A DNA stretch of 64,000 nucleotides, taken from positions 1-64,000 of the forward strand of contig CAXIWS010000690.1 of assembly GCA_964036195.1 (NCBI GenBank), read 5' to 3'. The notes beneath the pieces were generated by a model that did no database searches, had not been told where the DNA came from, and saw only the letters and a program-made list of their open reading frames with translations. This stretch comes from Sphaerolaimus hirsutus (taxonomy: Eukaryota; Nematoda; Chromadorea; Monhysterida; Sphaerolaimidae). The position numbers and the translations under genes are program-made. Positions within the stretch are counted from its first letter, which is position 1. The number at the start of each line of letters is the position of its first letter. Shown one piece after another: positions 23,901-40,351 of the stretch.

Positions 23901-25355
23901 TCAGAAAACGGAAATATAAAACAGAAATTTGACACCCTAGTTGTGACCCACCAGGCTGTGCAGTGCTGTTAAAACATAGTTCCAGCTAGCTACCACGTGC
24001 TGTCAGCTTTCGCCCAACTTGCTGCCACATCCTGACAAATAACTGCCAAAAAACAGGGCCTTTTCAGCATGTTGGAAACAGTAGCTGCAGACCTGCATTT
24101 CTTAGTGGTCATGTGTAACATTCTTGAAATCTTGATGTTTTTGGTTTGACTAATGATTCATTTCAGGCATTGGCAGCTGGCAAATTGTGGGGCTTCAATT
24201 CAACTGATGCTTCAGTGATACGTCATTCTGTATCTGTGGTGAAAGTTGCTTTTGGTAAAACCAAGGTGGAGGTAACTTATTGGCTCATTGTAAAATGTTT
24301 TTCACTCTACATATTTTTTTATTTGTTCTTCCCATCAGCATATCTAACAAAAGTTTACCATCAATGGCATTCCAGATATCTCTGGAGATTATCTTATTTT
24401 TTACTTTTTTCCATTATTCTAGAGAGATTTAATAATATTTTATTCACAAAAAGAAAATACAAAAATACCTTTTTTGTATTTTTTATATTTTCTTTGCATT
24501 TTATCCAAGAGATTTTTTTTATATTCGCAAGTGTGTCTGTGTCTTTTTGTAAGACTACCTGAGATTGTGTTTGATTATATTCTCTGAAACTCACACATTT
24601 TTGGAACACTAATCACGGGCAAAGCTAGAAACAAAACACTACAAAAATACTGTGCTGTAAGTAATTTAAAAGACAAATACGATAAGCACTGCTTTATGGA
24701 GTGATCAAACTCAAAACCGAACCTAACTCAACTGGCTTGTGTTAAATTGTTTTTAATTTTGATTTTTAAATTTTGTAATTTTTTATATATATTTTTTCTG
24801 TGAAAATAACGTGAAAGTTCCCTTCTTTGACGAAAAGTTATGCTTCATGGCTAGCTTGATATTTATCAAAATTGCCTGTCAGAATTAATGCTAAATAAAG
24901 CATTGGTGGAGCAACCAGTGTCTTAAATTTCTGCATGTTACACACCAGAAAGTTACACACCCGACTCAATGCAAGACTCAACATTTTCCCTGACCCAACA
25001 TGCAAGTTTTTTTTTTACCACCAACAAAAAAGTGAATTAATCTCACATAAAGTATGTAAGCTATTGGGTCCTATTTTCACATTAAATATAATATCAACAT
25101 CAAAACTTCAGGATGTCTACACCATATTTTCATATCATACATACCACCCAGGTGAGGACACTCTATATATCCAAATCTGTGATGGGCTTTCTAAGTGCAG
25201 TGGGTGGCAGCATCAGTCTGTGGCTTGGTGCATCTATGTTATCACTGGTGGAATATCTGCTGTGGGTGTATGCATTCTATAAGAAAAGGTGGGATAAGAG
25301 CAAAGACAATGTGCACCCAGATGGCTGTAAAGTGAGCAATGCGGAAGTTGCTTAA
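8924..25355 (+). CDS. DEG/ENaC-family sodium channel subunit, 11 exons
   Basis: Trimeric amiloride-sensitive or acid/peptide-gated type Na+ channel subunit of the plasma membrane. Exons by eye: 8924-8970, 11660-11784, 12185-12449, 14130-14224, 16092-16271, 17623-17718, 21106-about 21230, 21447-21633, 23159-23261, 24167-24271, 25152-25355. All have AG/GT borders except the end of exon 7, and phases match at every other join. TM1 is rebuilt across exons 1-2 (KILW + AILLPTAFILTVYQ). The extracellular part has IIACANNMINYAKV, FFTCEDL, GFKIQFQYGPFI and Cys-rich NCENDC...CKC and YCSTECKELC segments. TM2 reads GFLSAVGGSISLWLGAS, with the family's G-x-S filter (GAS), then a 25-residue basic tail. About 505 residues. 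Odd points: the N-terminus before TM1 is only about 15 residues and lacks the usual His-Gly motif, so a 5' exon may be missing. Exon 7 has no donor. Exon 7 abuts a transposon arm, so loss of function cannot be excluded. Confidence 0.85.
9148..9561. mobile_element. family J Tc1/mariner-like MITE, copy 1
   Basis: Starts CCGTATTACCTCGAATTA and ends with the mirror form, TA on each side. The arms are CTCGAATAACCCCC-type units with long C-runs. In DEG/ENaC intron 1. Confidence 0.8.
9782..10155. mobile_element. family J MITE, copy 2
   Basis: CCGTATTACCTCGAATTAC at the left, GGTAATACAG at the right, with G-rich arms of GAGGGGGGGG type. It is somewhat decayed and the flanking TA is not clean. Confidence 0.65.
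10156..11030. repeat. remnant of family P around I-4
   Basis: Text such as TAGTCATAGCCCTGACCCC and the ATCTCGAGACTGGGAG block recur in the middle of element P (27075-27190). It is interrupted here by I-4. Confidence 0.5.
10203..10815. mobile_element. family I MITE, copy 4
   Basis: CAGAGTTGTCAAAAGTAC to CAAAACTATG, with near-duplications GAGATTAT / GAGATAAT (7 of 8). Internal AAAACGTAAACGTA-type units. Confidence 0.65.
11085..11559. mobile_element. family U MITE with TATACTCGGC ends
   Basis: GTATACTCGG near the left and its inverse CCGAGTATAC at the right, about 475 bp. The same left end and following text recur at 63946, and the right end in reverse at about 61600. It contains the introner-like block 11190-11436. 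Confidence 0.65.
11190..11436. repeat. introner-like repeat with internal palindrome
   Basis: Begins GTGGTCATCCCAAGCCCTG and ends TTACAGGACTGCCCCCTG, with mirrored AAAGTGTCAA units. In the middle (11247-11385) sits a palindrome of ATCCAAATCTTATG units also found at 6798-6960, 22415-22558 and 53585-53730. There is no evidence that it acts as an intron here. Confidence 0.6.
12450..13613 (+). other. DEG/ENaC intron 3, left part
   Basis: No further exon or repeat with clear ends is visible between the exon ending at 12449 (AA|GTGACA) and the TA-flanked MITE. Confidence 0.4.
13614..13877. mobile_element. Tc1/mariner-like MITE, second copy
   Basis: AACACCTTCCCGATCATG and inverse, TA on both sides. 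Same family as 7118-7366 but diverged. Confidence 0.8.
14480..14902. repeat. GGTATACCTTATATTA array (family M)
   Basis: Repeated GGTATACCTTATATT / AGAGGTACC units at both ends of about 420 bp. This is the same style of subterminal motif array as other MITEs, but the termini are unclear because A-1 abuts it. Confidence 0.55.
14903..15711. mobile_element. family A MITE (CGATAT arrays), copy 1
   Basis: TAGGGTTCAAACGATATGA at the left and ATATCGTTTGAACCCTA at the right. The arms are tandem TCGATATTCGATAT units. The expected 8-bp duplication is not visible here, unlike A-2. Confidence 0.8.
16272..17085 (+). other. DEG/ENaC intron, no feature seen
   Basis: AT-rich sequence without a recognised repeat end or exon. 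Confidence 0.35.
17086..17344. mobile_element. family H MITE (GGCGCC arrays), copy 1
   Basis: TAGTAATGGAAAGGC to TTTCTATCACTA, with duplications CTCATTTC / CTCATTTG. The interior is almost entirely GGCGCCA/GGTGCC-type units. Confidence 0.8.
17751..17882. repeat. introner-family repeat in a DEG/ENaC intron
   Basis: GGTGCCAATCCCAAACCCTG at the left and a diverged inverse ending GGAGTGCCCCTTG at the right. It lies wholly inside the intron starting at 17719, so it did not create that intron's splice sites. Confidence 0.75.
18043..18470. repeat. 400-bp direct repeat, left copy
   Basis: Shares most of its length with 20478-20870, beginning ATTCTAAACTCCATTC, and includes an open stretch with PVSPS...VPPKTQP. 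The two could be decayed LTRs of an unclassified element or an old duplication. Confidence 0.6.
18479..19892. mobile_element. family G hAT-like element (TTTCCG arrays)
   Basis: TAGGGTGTCAAATTTCTG at the left and TTTTTTGACACCCTA at the right. The flanks CTGACCAC / GTGACCAC match at 7 of 8. The arms are TTTCCGTTTTCCGGCAGCTG repeats. The interior holds an unrecognised open stretch (18900-19290, containing MLTKLLVKMF) and a retroelement fossil. Confidence 0.8.
19331..19455 (+). repeat. LTR-element fossil fragment
   Basis: About 120 bp resembles the 3' end and LTR start of the gypsy element at 475-6022 (shared GGTTACCCCCCGAGGAG and CAAACCCG...TTATGTTTCA), but clearly diverged. It is an old, broken relative of which only this end is visible. 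Confidence 0.65.
19960..20440. repeat. degenerate tandem repeat, CA-rich
   Basis: Loose units of about 60-70 bp built on CATCAAGCAGTGACACC-like text recur several times. Any translation would be Gln/Pro-rich. No complete reading frame. Confidence 0.45.
20478..20870. repeat. 400-bp direct repeat, right copy
   Basis: Partner of 18043-18470, with scattered substitutions and one deletion of about 25 bp relative to it. Confidence 0.6.
21231..21357. repeat. family I-like arm beside DEG/ENaC exon 7
   Basis: Ends CCAAAAATACTGGTATTATA then ACAACTCT, matching the right arm of family I. It starts directly where exon 7 stops being protein-like, and no GT donor separates them. The next AG/GT is at about 21361. 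Confidence 0.55.
21932..22947. mobile_element. family N hAT-like MITE, copy 2
   Basis: CAGGGTTGGTTTTAT to GCCAACCCAG, with perfect 8-bp duplication GTTGTGGG (21924-21931, 22948-22955). It lies in a DEG/ENaC intron and carries the empty site for the MITE present in N-1. Confidence 0.87.
23470..23939. repeat. family G remnant
   Basis: Repeated GGAAAACGGAAAACAGAAA units ending TTTGACACCCTAG. The left terminus is not identified. Intronic. Confidence 0.6.
24272..25151 (+). other. last DEG/ENaC intron
   Basis: No repeat with clear ends and no additional exon. The acceptor CACCCAG|GTG sets the frame that runs into TM2. Confidence 0.4.
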
Positions 25356-25757
25356 TTTGTGATATTTATGTTCTAAAACATTGTTTGTTTTTGTTTTTGC
25401 TATTTTATGATTTATTTTTCAAATATCAATTTCCCATAGAGTTTTTCAGTGCTAACCATGGTTGATGGTTACTGTGAACCTTCAATTAGTTCCGCTCTCA
25501 TGAAACACCTCGAAATGCAGCCCCAGCCGGCATAGGCTCACTTGGCATCTAATCCGCTTGGCATGTAGACCTGTTGCTAGGGTCCCATGGGTGCGGGCTG
25601 CTCAGCTAGCTGTCTATCCCACGGCTACTATCCCCTGAACCCCGCCCCCAAATCTCTCAACGATCTACTATCTAAGTGGAGCAAACTTTGAGCGATTATT
25701 CCCCAACCTTAACCCAAAATCACTAAATTTTGCTCTATTTTGTCAATTTTGCATATA

Positions 25758-27446
25758 CAGGGGTGGGTATTTTCAGTTGCCGCTGGAAAATCGCCATAGC
25801 TTGAGCTATGGTTGAGCTATCACAATGCAATTTGAAAACAATAGAGTAGACCCCATAGGACACCTATTCTGAAGTTTGCAACCCAAATCGCCACATTTTC
25901 GGTGAGTTATGATTAACGATGGGTAAGTTCTCAAATAAAAAACACTTTCTGTGTTTTGAGTTTTTCAAAAATGAATACCTGTGTTTTGAGTTTTTTTCAT
26001 GAAAAAAACTTGAGTTTCCGTGTTTTATTTAAGTGTTTTTTGAAAAAACTCAAGTTTTCCTGTAAAAACTCAAGTTTTTTGGTAAAAACTCAAGTTTTTT
26101 AGTAAAGACTCAAGTTTTTTTGTAAAAACTCAAGTTTTCTTACAAAAAGTTGCATTTTACAGCATTTTGATGTGAAAACAGGGGTTTTCTTATCATATAT
26201 AGGTTTTGCTATATGTTTTGCTGATATAGATGTTCCACATATTGAGGATCTGCATATTTGTTCATGTGTCAAAAAGTCCACAAAAATGTCCACTACAGTC
26301 CACAAAATCAAAAAAATGAGCATGTCCACTCCACAGCATAAGCATAAACAAAATGTCAAAAAAACGACAATTCACTGTACAATAAAATACTTCAATGGAT
26401 GTGCACTGCATGTTGTACTGTGTGATTAAACTGCAACTATACTTGAACATGCACATCGTTGAAGCCTTCAACGTATCTGAACTACTAACCCGTCCCAAAA
26501 CACCTCATATTAAATTTCAACAAAAAATCACGCTCAAAAGAAAATGGGTTCATATGGAGATGCTTAGCGCCCAATATCCTGGGCACTGGCTTAAGGGACC
26601 CTCCACACTGTCAGTGGACACTGGCATGCTAAGTACACCACCTTGTCTTCAAAACCACACCAAAACTTGACAGCAGCAAAATCTTTTTTCTTCATCAAAT
26701 CACATTCTTTTGCAAAAACCATGTCAGCTCATCAGAAACATGTTTATTGAGAGCCTGATTAACTGACTCATGTAAATACATATAAAAATACTATACACAC
26801 ATACATTATGTATGTTTATACTCACATTGTTCAGTTCAAATCATGTGCCTGAAAAAAAACTCAAAAAACATTTCCGTATTTTCTGTGTTTCCGTGTTTCC
26901 GTGTTCTCTGAAAAAAAAACTCATTTGAGTTTCCGTGTTTTTCAAAATTGCTGAGTTTCCGCGTTTCCGTGTTAAATAAAAACACGGAAACTCATTGAGT
27001 TTCCGTATTTACTATGTGTGTTTTTGCCATCGTTGGTTATGATATGCAGACTTTTTAGTGTAATTTGGTGACTTGACCCCCCTTATCTCGGGACTGGGGG
27101 TCTATTTGAGAAAAAAAAGAATTTGGTCATAGCCCCGACCCCAAATCCCAACATACTCAAAGGGCATCAAAATCGGTCAATGTACGACAGAATGGGACGA
27201 CACCAAAGACCGGTGACTCCCCCCTCAAATGCCACCTTCGATTTATCCCATGGGCGACGCTAAGTCACAAAATTACGCTAAAAACTGTGTTCCACAACTC
27301 ACCCAAAATGTGGCCGTTTGGGTTGCAAACTTCAGAATAGGTGTCCTATGGAGTCTACTCCATTGTGTTTAAATTTCATTGCGATAGGTCAACTGTAGCT
27401 CTAGCTATTGCGTTTTTCCAGCGGCAACTGAAAATGCCCACCCCTG
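25758..27446. mobile_element. family P large palindromic element
   Basis: CAGGGGTGGGTATTTTCAG and its inverse at the far end, with the arms mirrored for about 150 bp (TTTGCAACCCAAA, CACCTATTCTGAAG). TA lies on both outer sides. Element K sits in the middle. Confidence 0.78.
25914..27035. mobile_element. family K hAT-like MITE inside P
   Basis: TAACGATGGGTAAG to TTTTGCCATCGTTG, flanked by GTTATGAT twice (25906-25913, 27036-27043). The arms are AAAAACTCAAGTTTT and TTTCCGTGTT units. Confidence 0.83.
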
Positions 27447-28545
27447 TATTTATCATATATTTTTTGCACCGGTGAGCCCCCAGAATAATTTTCAGCTGTC
27501 CATCCCTCGGGATTCCGGAGTGGAGGAGAGATTTGCTATCTATGATGCTGCAGCGAGGGTCAAAACGTTAGAAACTACTGATCTGTTGTCAACATGCCGA
27601 ATGGGTTACATGCTAAGCGACACAGCCACCCCCCCCCCCCAGTCGAGTGAGGAAAAATGATTCCCTGGAGGCACTTCTTGACCGTGTGAAATGTCAAAAT
27701 TAATGGAAAATTTAAAAAGTCATGTAAATTTAGTCTAAAATGTGTCTAAACTCTAATGCTCTGCACGAAAATGCATGTAAATATACCTACTGGGCTTGGG
27801 CTGTTTGCTATAAGCTCATTCAATTTTAAGAATATAGGTGGGAATGGGAGCATTCTGCATGCACTTGACATTTCACATCTGATGTTTGCGCACTGACTCA
27901 TTATGCTGTTTTTTCCATTATTTATTCAACTATTTTATCAAACAGAGCTGGAATTTAGGACATTTAAGAACAGAAAAAACTGTATTGGAACCAAACTTCA
28001 CAACCAGAACCAAGTGCTGGAACTGGGAATTTTGAGGAACACAGAACAATGTTGAAACCAAAATTTTTGGAACCAAGAACTGAGAAACAGAACCAAAAAT
28101 TGAGAAATTCACAACCCTTGTAACTTGGTGTTCTGCATTTTTGAAAGTATCTGAGGAAAGATAGGTAAACTATTTTTTTATGCTGATTTACCTTCAATTT
28201 AGTGAAAAATTATTAAGTTGTAGTATTCTTTGAACGTTTAGTGGATTTATTGAAATGTGTATTGTGAAAGTGTTGTGGGAATTTCTTGTTATATTATATA
28301 AGCTTGTACTTGAGTATGAGCAGAAGAGTTGAAAACGAAAAAAATCATTGTTGTGAATACAATAATGTATAACCTTGCATTGGCATTGCTTTCTTTGCAC
28401 ATATTGCAAACATTGAACTGACAAAAACTTGGAGGAATTCTAGGAACTGCATAAAGCTGATTATAATGAATAGTTTTCAATAAAATCAATTTTGTAATAA
28501 ACTTTTTTGACTTAATGCTACCATAGCAAAGAATTAATCTGTGTG
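27447..28545. other. intergenic, nothing clear
   Basis: A weak introner-like pair (GGCACTTCTTGACC near 27668 and TTGACATTTCACATC near 27868) is the only recognisable structure. The short open frame at 27472-27660 has no recognisable family. Confidence 0.35.
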
Positions 28546-28825
28546 AAGCACCTGGAAGCGAGCTTGATGTGCTTGAAGTGGCATGCTTTCCACACGCTTC
28601 CTCCAGCTTCACAAAAAAAATGGTGAAGTGTCTTCCACACGTTTCACCTAGATTCACCACGCTTCACGTGCATCCAAAAATGTGGAAGTCACTTCCTGAC
28701 AATATGGCACTACCACACGCTTGCCCTAGATAGGTATTTATACATTTGCATAGGAGTGTCGTATTGCTTGGTGAAGCGTCAGGACATGTTGGTGTGAAGA
28801 CACTTGTGGTGCTTCACTGTGGATC
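28546..28825. repeat. family R array (GGTGAAGCG / CACGCTTC)
   Basis: Alternating TGGAAGCG, CACACGCTTC and GTGAAGTGTCTTC units in both orientations. The same vocabulary appears at 33715-33970 and 38881-39244. Confidence 0.6.
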
Positions 28826-28965
28826 AACACACCCATTTTTGCTGTATGTACAATTTTGATTTAATTCTGAAATTTTAATTGCATTCAACAGATTACATTC
28901 ATTCTGCAATTTATTTTATTCATTCTGACGTTTTCAAGTGTGTCACCAATGTCACCCTCAAATTC

Positions 28966-28971
28966 TTTATT
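28966..28971 (-). promoter_or_regulatory. candidate polyadenylation signal, protease gene
   Basis: AATAAA on the minus strand about 220 bp past the stop codon at 29193-29195. Confidence 0.5.
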
Positions 28972-29192
28972 TCATTGTATGGTAGGCAGGCTTTAAGAAT
29001 TTTGCTATAATATCAGACAATATTTATAGATCTAAAACATCTTTAAAACTGTCTCATTTTTTAGTTCTACCCCTAAATAAATCACACCTAAAGTTTAAGG
29101 TGAATAACATATTAAGAAAAAAGTTAAGCTGCCCAAAACACCCATATCAGGCAAATTAAATTCTGCTGCTTAGTGCTGAAATCTGTAGACAC

Positions 29193-36671
<7,479 letters not shown>

Positions 36672-36779
36672 CTGTGGGTGGATGCACAGAGGGTTGTGTG
36701 AGATTCTACATTGATATGAGAACGTTGCCGCAGAAAATGGCATGTAAAGTGTGAAAAGTAACGTAAATTGTCATGAGGC

Positions 36780-36890
36780 TGTCTGATGTCTGAGACTTTA
36801 GCCGGAAAACGGAAAATGAGCCAGAAAAAACAGTAGCGGAAAAAAATTTGGCAGCTGGAAAACGGAAAACGGAAAGTTGACACCCTAGTA
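36780..36890. repeat. family G fragment
   Basis: GCCGGAAAACGGAAAATG units ending TTGACACCCTAG. Confidence 0.55.
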
Positions 36891-37454
36891 GGGACTAGCA
36901 CCTGAAGTGGTATGCTAACTTTAATCCCCAAAGTTGAAATTCCAATTGGAAATTTTTATGAATTGGTCATAAAATGCCAGCCATATTGGGACATCGATCA
37001 ACAAAATAAAAAATCGCAATTTATTGCGGAACGAAATAAATTTGGGGCGGGCCACCCACATCAAAACATAGCCCTAACAATTCTCTACAGGAACCCCCAG
37101 GGGGACCCCTGTAGCTGCTTTGATGCGGCCGCAGGGGTGCCTCCCGTAAAAAAAATTCATTTTTGAGTTGGCCTAAAAAAACGAGACATTGTAGTCCATT
37201 TTTTTGCGCTCTTTACACGCATTTTCAAAAATGTCCCAATATTTTCGGCCGGCAGTTTACTAGGTTCATGACTTGTGATATCACTATGAGCTAGTGACAC
37301 CACACCACTCTGAACTAACTTTTATAACTTCCCCATGCATCAGCCACGCAGAAGAGCATCAAAAATCCTAACGCAACCACACAAAGCTTTTTCAAACACA
37401 TCAGCATTGTATTGAGCTAAAAATGCTGCACTCAATAAAAAGCAAATGCTTAAA

Positions 37455-38123
37455 AGCCCTACACACACTAGTTGACAAGGACACCAAATGTCAACTGGTT
37501 CCCATCCCAATTCAAAGTGTCGAATAACGTTGCAATTGAAGTTGTAGTCTTGAAATAAATATTGCGGTACCGTCAATGCTCTAATAATACGACAGTCGTA
37601 CTATTTTTTTCAGCACATTTTTAGGTGTCGTACTATTGGAGATGTCGCATTATTAGAGAGTGTCGCATTATTGTTTTCATCAAATCAACAACTTCATTGT
37701 CCACATAACTCAAACGTGAGCATGACTTAGTAAAGCAATAAACATCAACAATCGCCCATTACATCGCCATTAAACATCAACATTAACAGAACAATTGTCC
37801 AAAAGCGCGGAGCGGAATCCACGGCTTCCGCAGATTGCGACATCATTACGCTGTTTTTTATTTTTTTTCTCTGGTGTCGCACTATTGAAGAGTGTCGTAT
37901 TATTGGAGAGTGTCGGATTATTTTCACACAACGTGCCCAAACCTGTCGCACTATTGGTGATGTCGTATTATTGGAGACCTGTTGTATTATTAGAGAATTT
38001 ACGGTATGTGCAATGTGATTCAGAAGTAAACTGTGAACAGTAATGCGCAGTGCTAATCGTGCTTTGAATTGGGATGTGAACCAGTTGACATTTGGCGCCC
38101 TTATCAACTAGTGTGTGTAGGGC
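37455..38123. mobile_element. family S element with nested L-2
   Basis: GCCCTACACACACTAGTTGA at the left and its inverse at the right. The next 40 bp are also mirrored (GTCAACTGGTTCCCATCCC). Interrupted by 37570-38004. I saw no clear target duplication. Confidence 0.7.
37570..38004. mobile_element. family L MITE, copy 2, inside S
   Basis: CCGTCAATGCTCTAATAATA to ATTATTAGAGAATTTACGG, with TA on both sides. GTCGTACTATTGGAGA units. Confidence 0.72.
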
Positions 38124-38319
38124 CAAACTGCAAGAGTCAGACGCAAACTACTTCAAATATGGGGTGTTGTTCTTATTTCCATCAGCCAAAATTTGGTTTT
38201 CAACAATATTTTCAGCAAGAATTGAATGTATGAATGAAATATTATTTGCAGTAATAAAAACAAATGTGAAAGATATCGGGTATACCTAATAATGTATGGC
38301 AACGTGCAACAACTACCTA

Positions 38320-38665
38320 ACGGGGTGGCAAAAACAAATTTGATAATTGTTTTTGAATTTTCGAAGTTTTTTTTAATTTTTCCACCATTTAAAAACACTA
38401 AAAGAACGATTTTTTCTTTAAAAATGAGAAAATTCATAATTTCAGAGATTGTTTTCAATATTTTTTATTTTTTATTGAAAATGGACGTAAAATGCAAAAA
38501 CACATTGGAAGATCGGAAAACAGATATTTAGGTATCCAAAATTTACCGACAAATTGAATTTGAAAACTAAATTTAAAAATTTGAAAACTATTTTCAGAAA
38601 AAATCAAAATTCGAAAAGTCATGTGAAGTGATTTAAATACTTTTTTCCAAAGGGGTTGCCATCTT
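38320..38665. repeat. AT-rich element related to the core of family Z
   Basis: Begins near GGGGTGGCAAAAACAAATTT and ends CTTTTTTCCAAAGGGGTTGC. The closing block recurs at 48480 (CTTTTTTCCAGAGGGTTTGC). The interior is AAAATTTCGAA-type text. Confidence 0.45.
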
Positions 38666-38731
38666 TAGCTGCAAGGCAGTGAAAAAATGTGGACATGATA
38701 AGCACAGTACTTTGTACAAATTAAACATGAC

Positions 38732-39302
38732 TAGTGATGTGAAAAGTGCCAGAACTTTGGCGCCAAGCGCCAAAAGCGCCATGGTGCTTTTCCGAATCCT
38801 AGCGCTAAGCGCCCATTTCGCCGGAGCAAAATGGCGCCAAGCGCCAGAAGCGCCATGGCGTTTTATGCTTTCACAGCAAAAAATGTGTGTGTGGATGCGC
38901 GGTGAAGCGTCGGGAAGTGTCTTCACGCCAACACTTCCCGAACGCTTCACCAAGCTGCCAGGGCTTCCACACACATCACGAAAATCTGCGTGAAGGCACT
39001 TCACGCTTCTTAATATGGCGCTCCCACGCAAATGTATACGCGGGGGAAGCGTGTGGAAGTGCCTGCGCCGTGAAGTGTCTTCCACATGTTTGGATGCGCG
39101 TGAAGCGCGTGGTGAAGCTAGGTGAAGCGTGTGGAAGACACTTCACCCAGAATCTCGTGATGTTGGTGGAAGCGTGTGGAAGCGTGTGGAAGCGCGCCGC
39201 TTCACGCGCATCCAGCCCGCTTCCACACGCTTCACGGATCCATTTTTTGCTGTGTTTGGCGCTTGCTCCAAGCGCCAGCGCCATGGCGCTTTTACATCAC
39301 TA
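38732..39302. mobile_element. family H MITE, copy 2, carrying an R array
   Basis: TAGTGATGTGAAAAGTGCC to GCTTTTACATCACTA, flanked by AACATGAC twice (38724-38731, 39303-39310). GGCGCC arms enclose a different array at 38881-39244. Confidence 0.83.
38881..39244. repeat. family R array nested in H-2
   Basis: Dense GGTGAAGCGTGTGGAAG and CTTCACGCGCATCCA units in both orientations, unlike the GGCGCC arms around it. Probably a nested insertion. Confidence 0.65.
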
Positions 39303-39545
39303 AACATGACAAAGCCATAGCTTCTGCTTGTATGCCGATACACGTATGTATGCCGATCATAGATCACAATGTTCAAATTTTTACACTGTGAACATTGGTG
39401 GGTGGATTAACACACTAAAATAACATAATGATGTGCTTGCAGATAGATCATAAATATATCCTTTGATGTTGAACAATTATTCAACAGTGAAGTAGTTAAA
39501 TCAACTAAATACAAGTACACAATCAATGACATGCAAATATTTAGT

Positions 39546-39765
39546 TACCGTATTTCTTTGAAATACCCCCATGGGGTGTCGTTTTCATAGTGGAAATGTT
39601 GAGGGGGTAGTTCGGATGGGGGATTTTTTCGCCAGCATTTTCTCGGACTCCCGGCACTTATTTGTTGCTTGTAATGTACGCAGACGTCGAGCTCAAAATC
39701 GCATTTTGTGGACTTGTCGACTTTTAGAATTAGACGCCTCAAATGCAATTGCACATTGAAATTTC
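39546..39765. repeat. family J half-element
   Basis: TACCGTATTTCTTTGAAATA then a C-run at the left. No matching right end found. Confidence 0.5.
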
Positions 39766-40351
39766 AGAAGTATTCAGACGCATAAATACAGCGAAAGATG
39801 TATTCTTACATCGGCTCAGTTTATCTGGCTCATCGCATTTAGATTTGCTTTTGTTTATCTGAGAGTACATTCACAGTTTTGACAAAGTCGAGCGAAATCG
39901 ACCATCAATTTTGTACAACTCTAGCCAAATTCCGTGCACAACTCTAAAATATACAAGAGAGGGCGCGGGATCAGGTCACGTATGTAATCTTGGCCTCACT
40001 CCAAGTTTTATAGGATACGGCTGGATGCAATTGGATATTGTATGAACGAGAGTAAAAGACGCCAGTTAACGTCCGCATCACCGAGAATGGCCGCGAAATG
40101 GGATTAAGCGACCGGAAATTGTCGCTAATGGCGCCTTACCACTAGTTGACAGTTGTATGTGATGGATGTGTATAAACGGGTCTATCCAAACAACTGTTTG
40201 GCATTTTGCCAAGATTATATACCCCCTAAAGAACTCTTCCGGCGGCGCGCAAATTGAAAAATTTAATTTTTTGGACTCTTGCCAAAAAGTCCCAAATTGA
40301 GTCGAGCTGCCCGAAATCGTGACGGCTCCTGCAAATTAGGTCTAATTAACG
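39766..40351 (+). promoter_or_regulatory. 5' flank of the ESCO gene
   Basis: Locally richer in CpG than the surroundings (GGCGGCGCGCAAATT near 40241) and free of recognised MITEs, as expected for a promoter-proximal region. No specific site can be claimed. Confidence 0.3.

Noticed and set aside
27472-27660. 63-codon frame ending PPPQSSEEK
   Set aside because: No domain, no splice context, no neighbouring exon.
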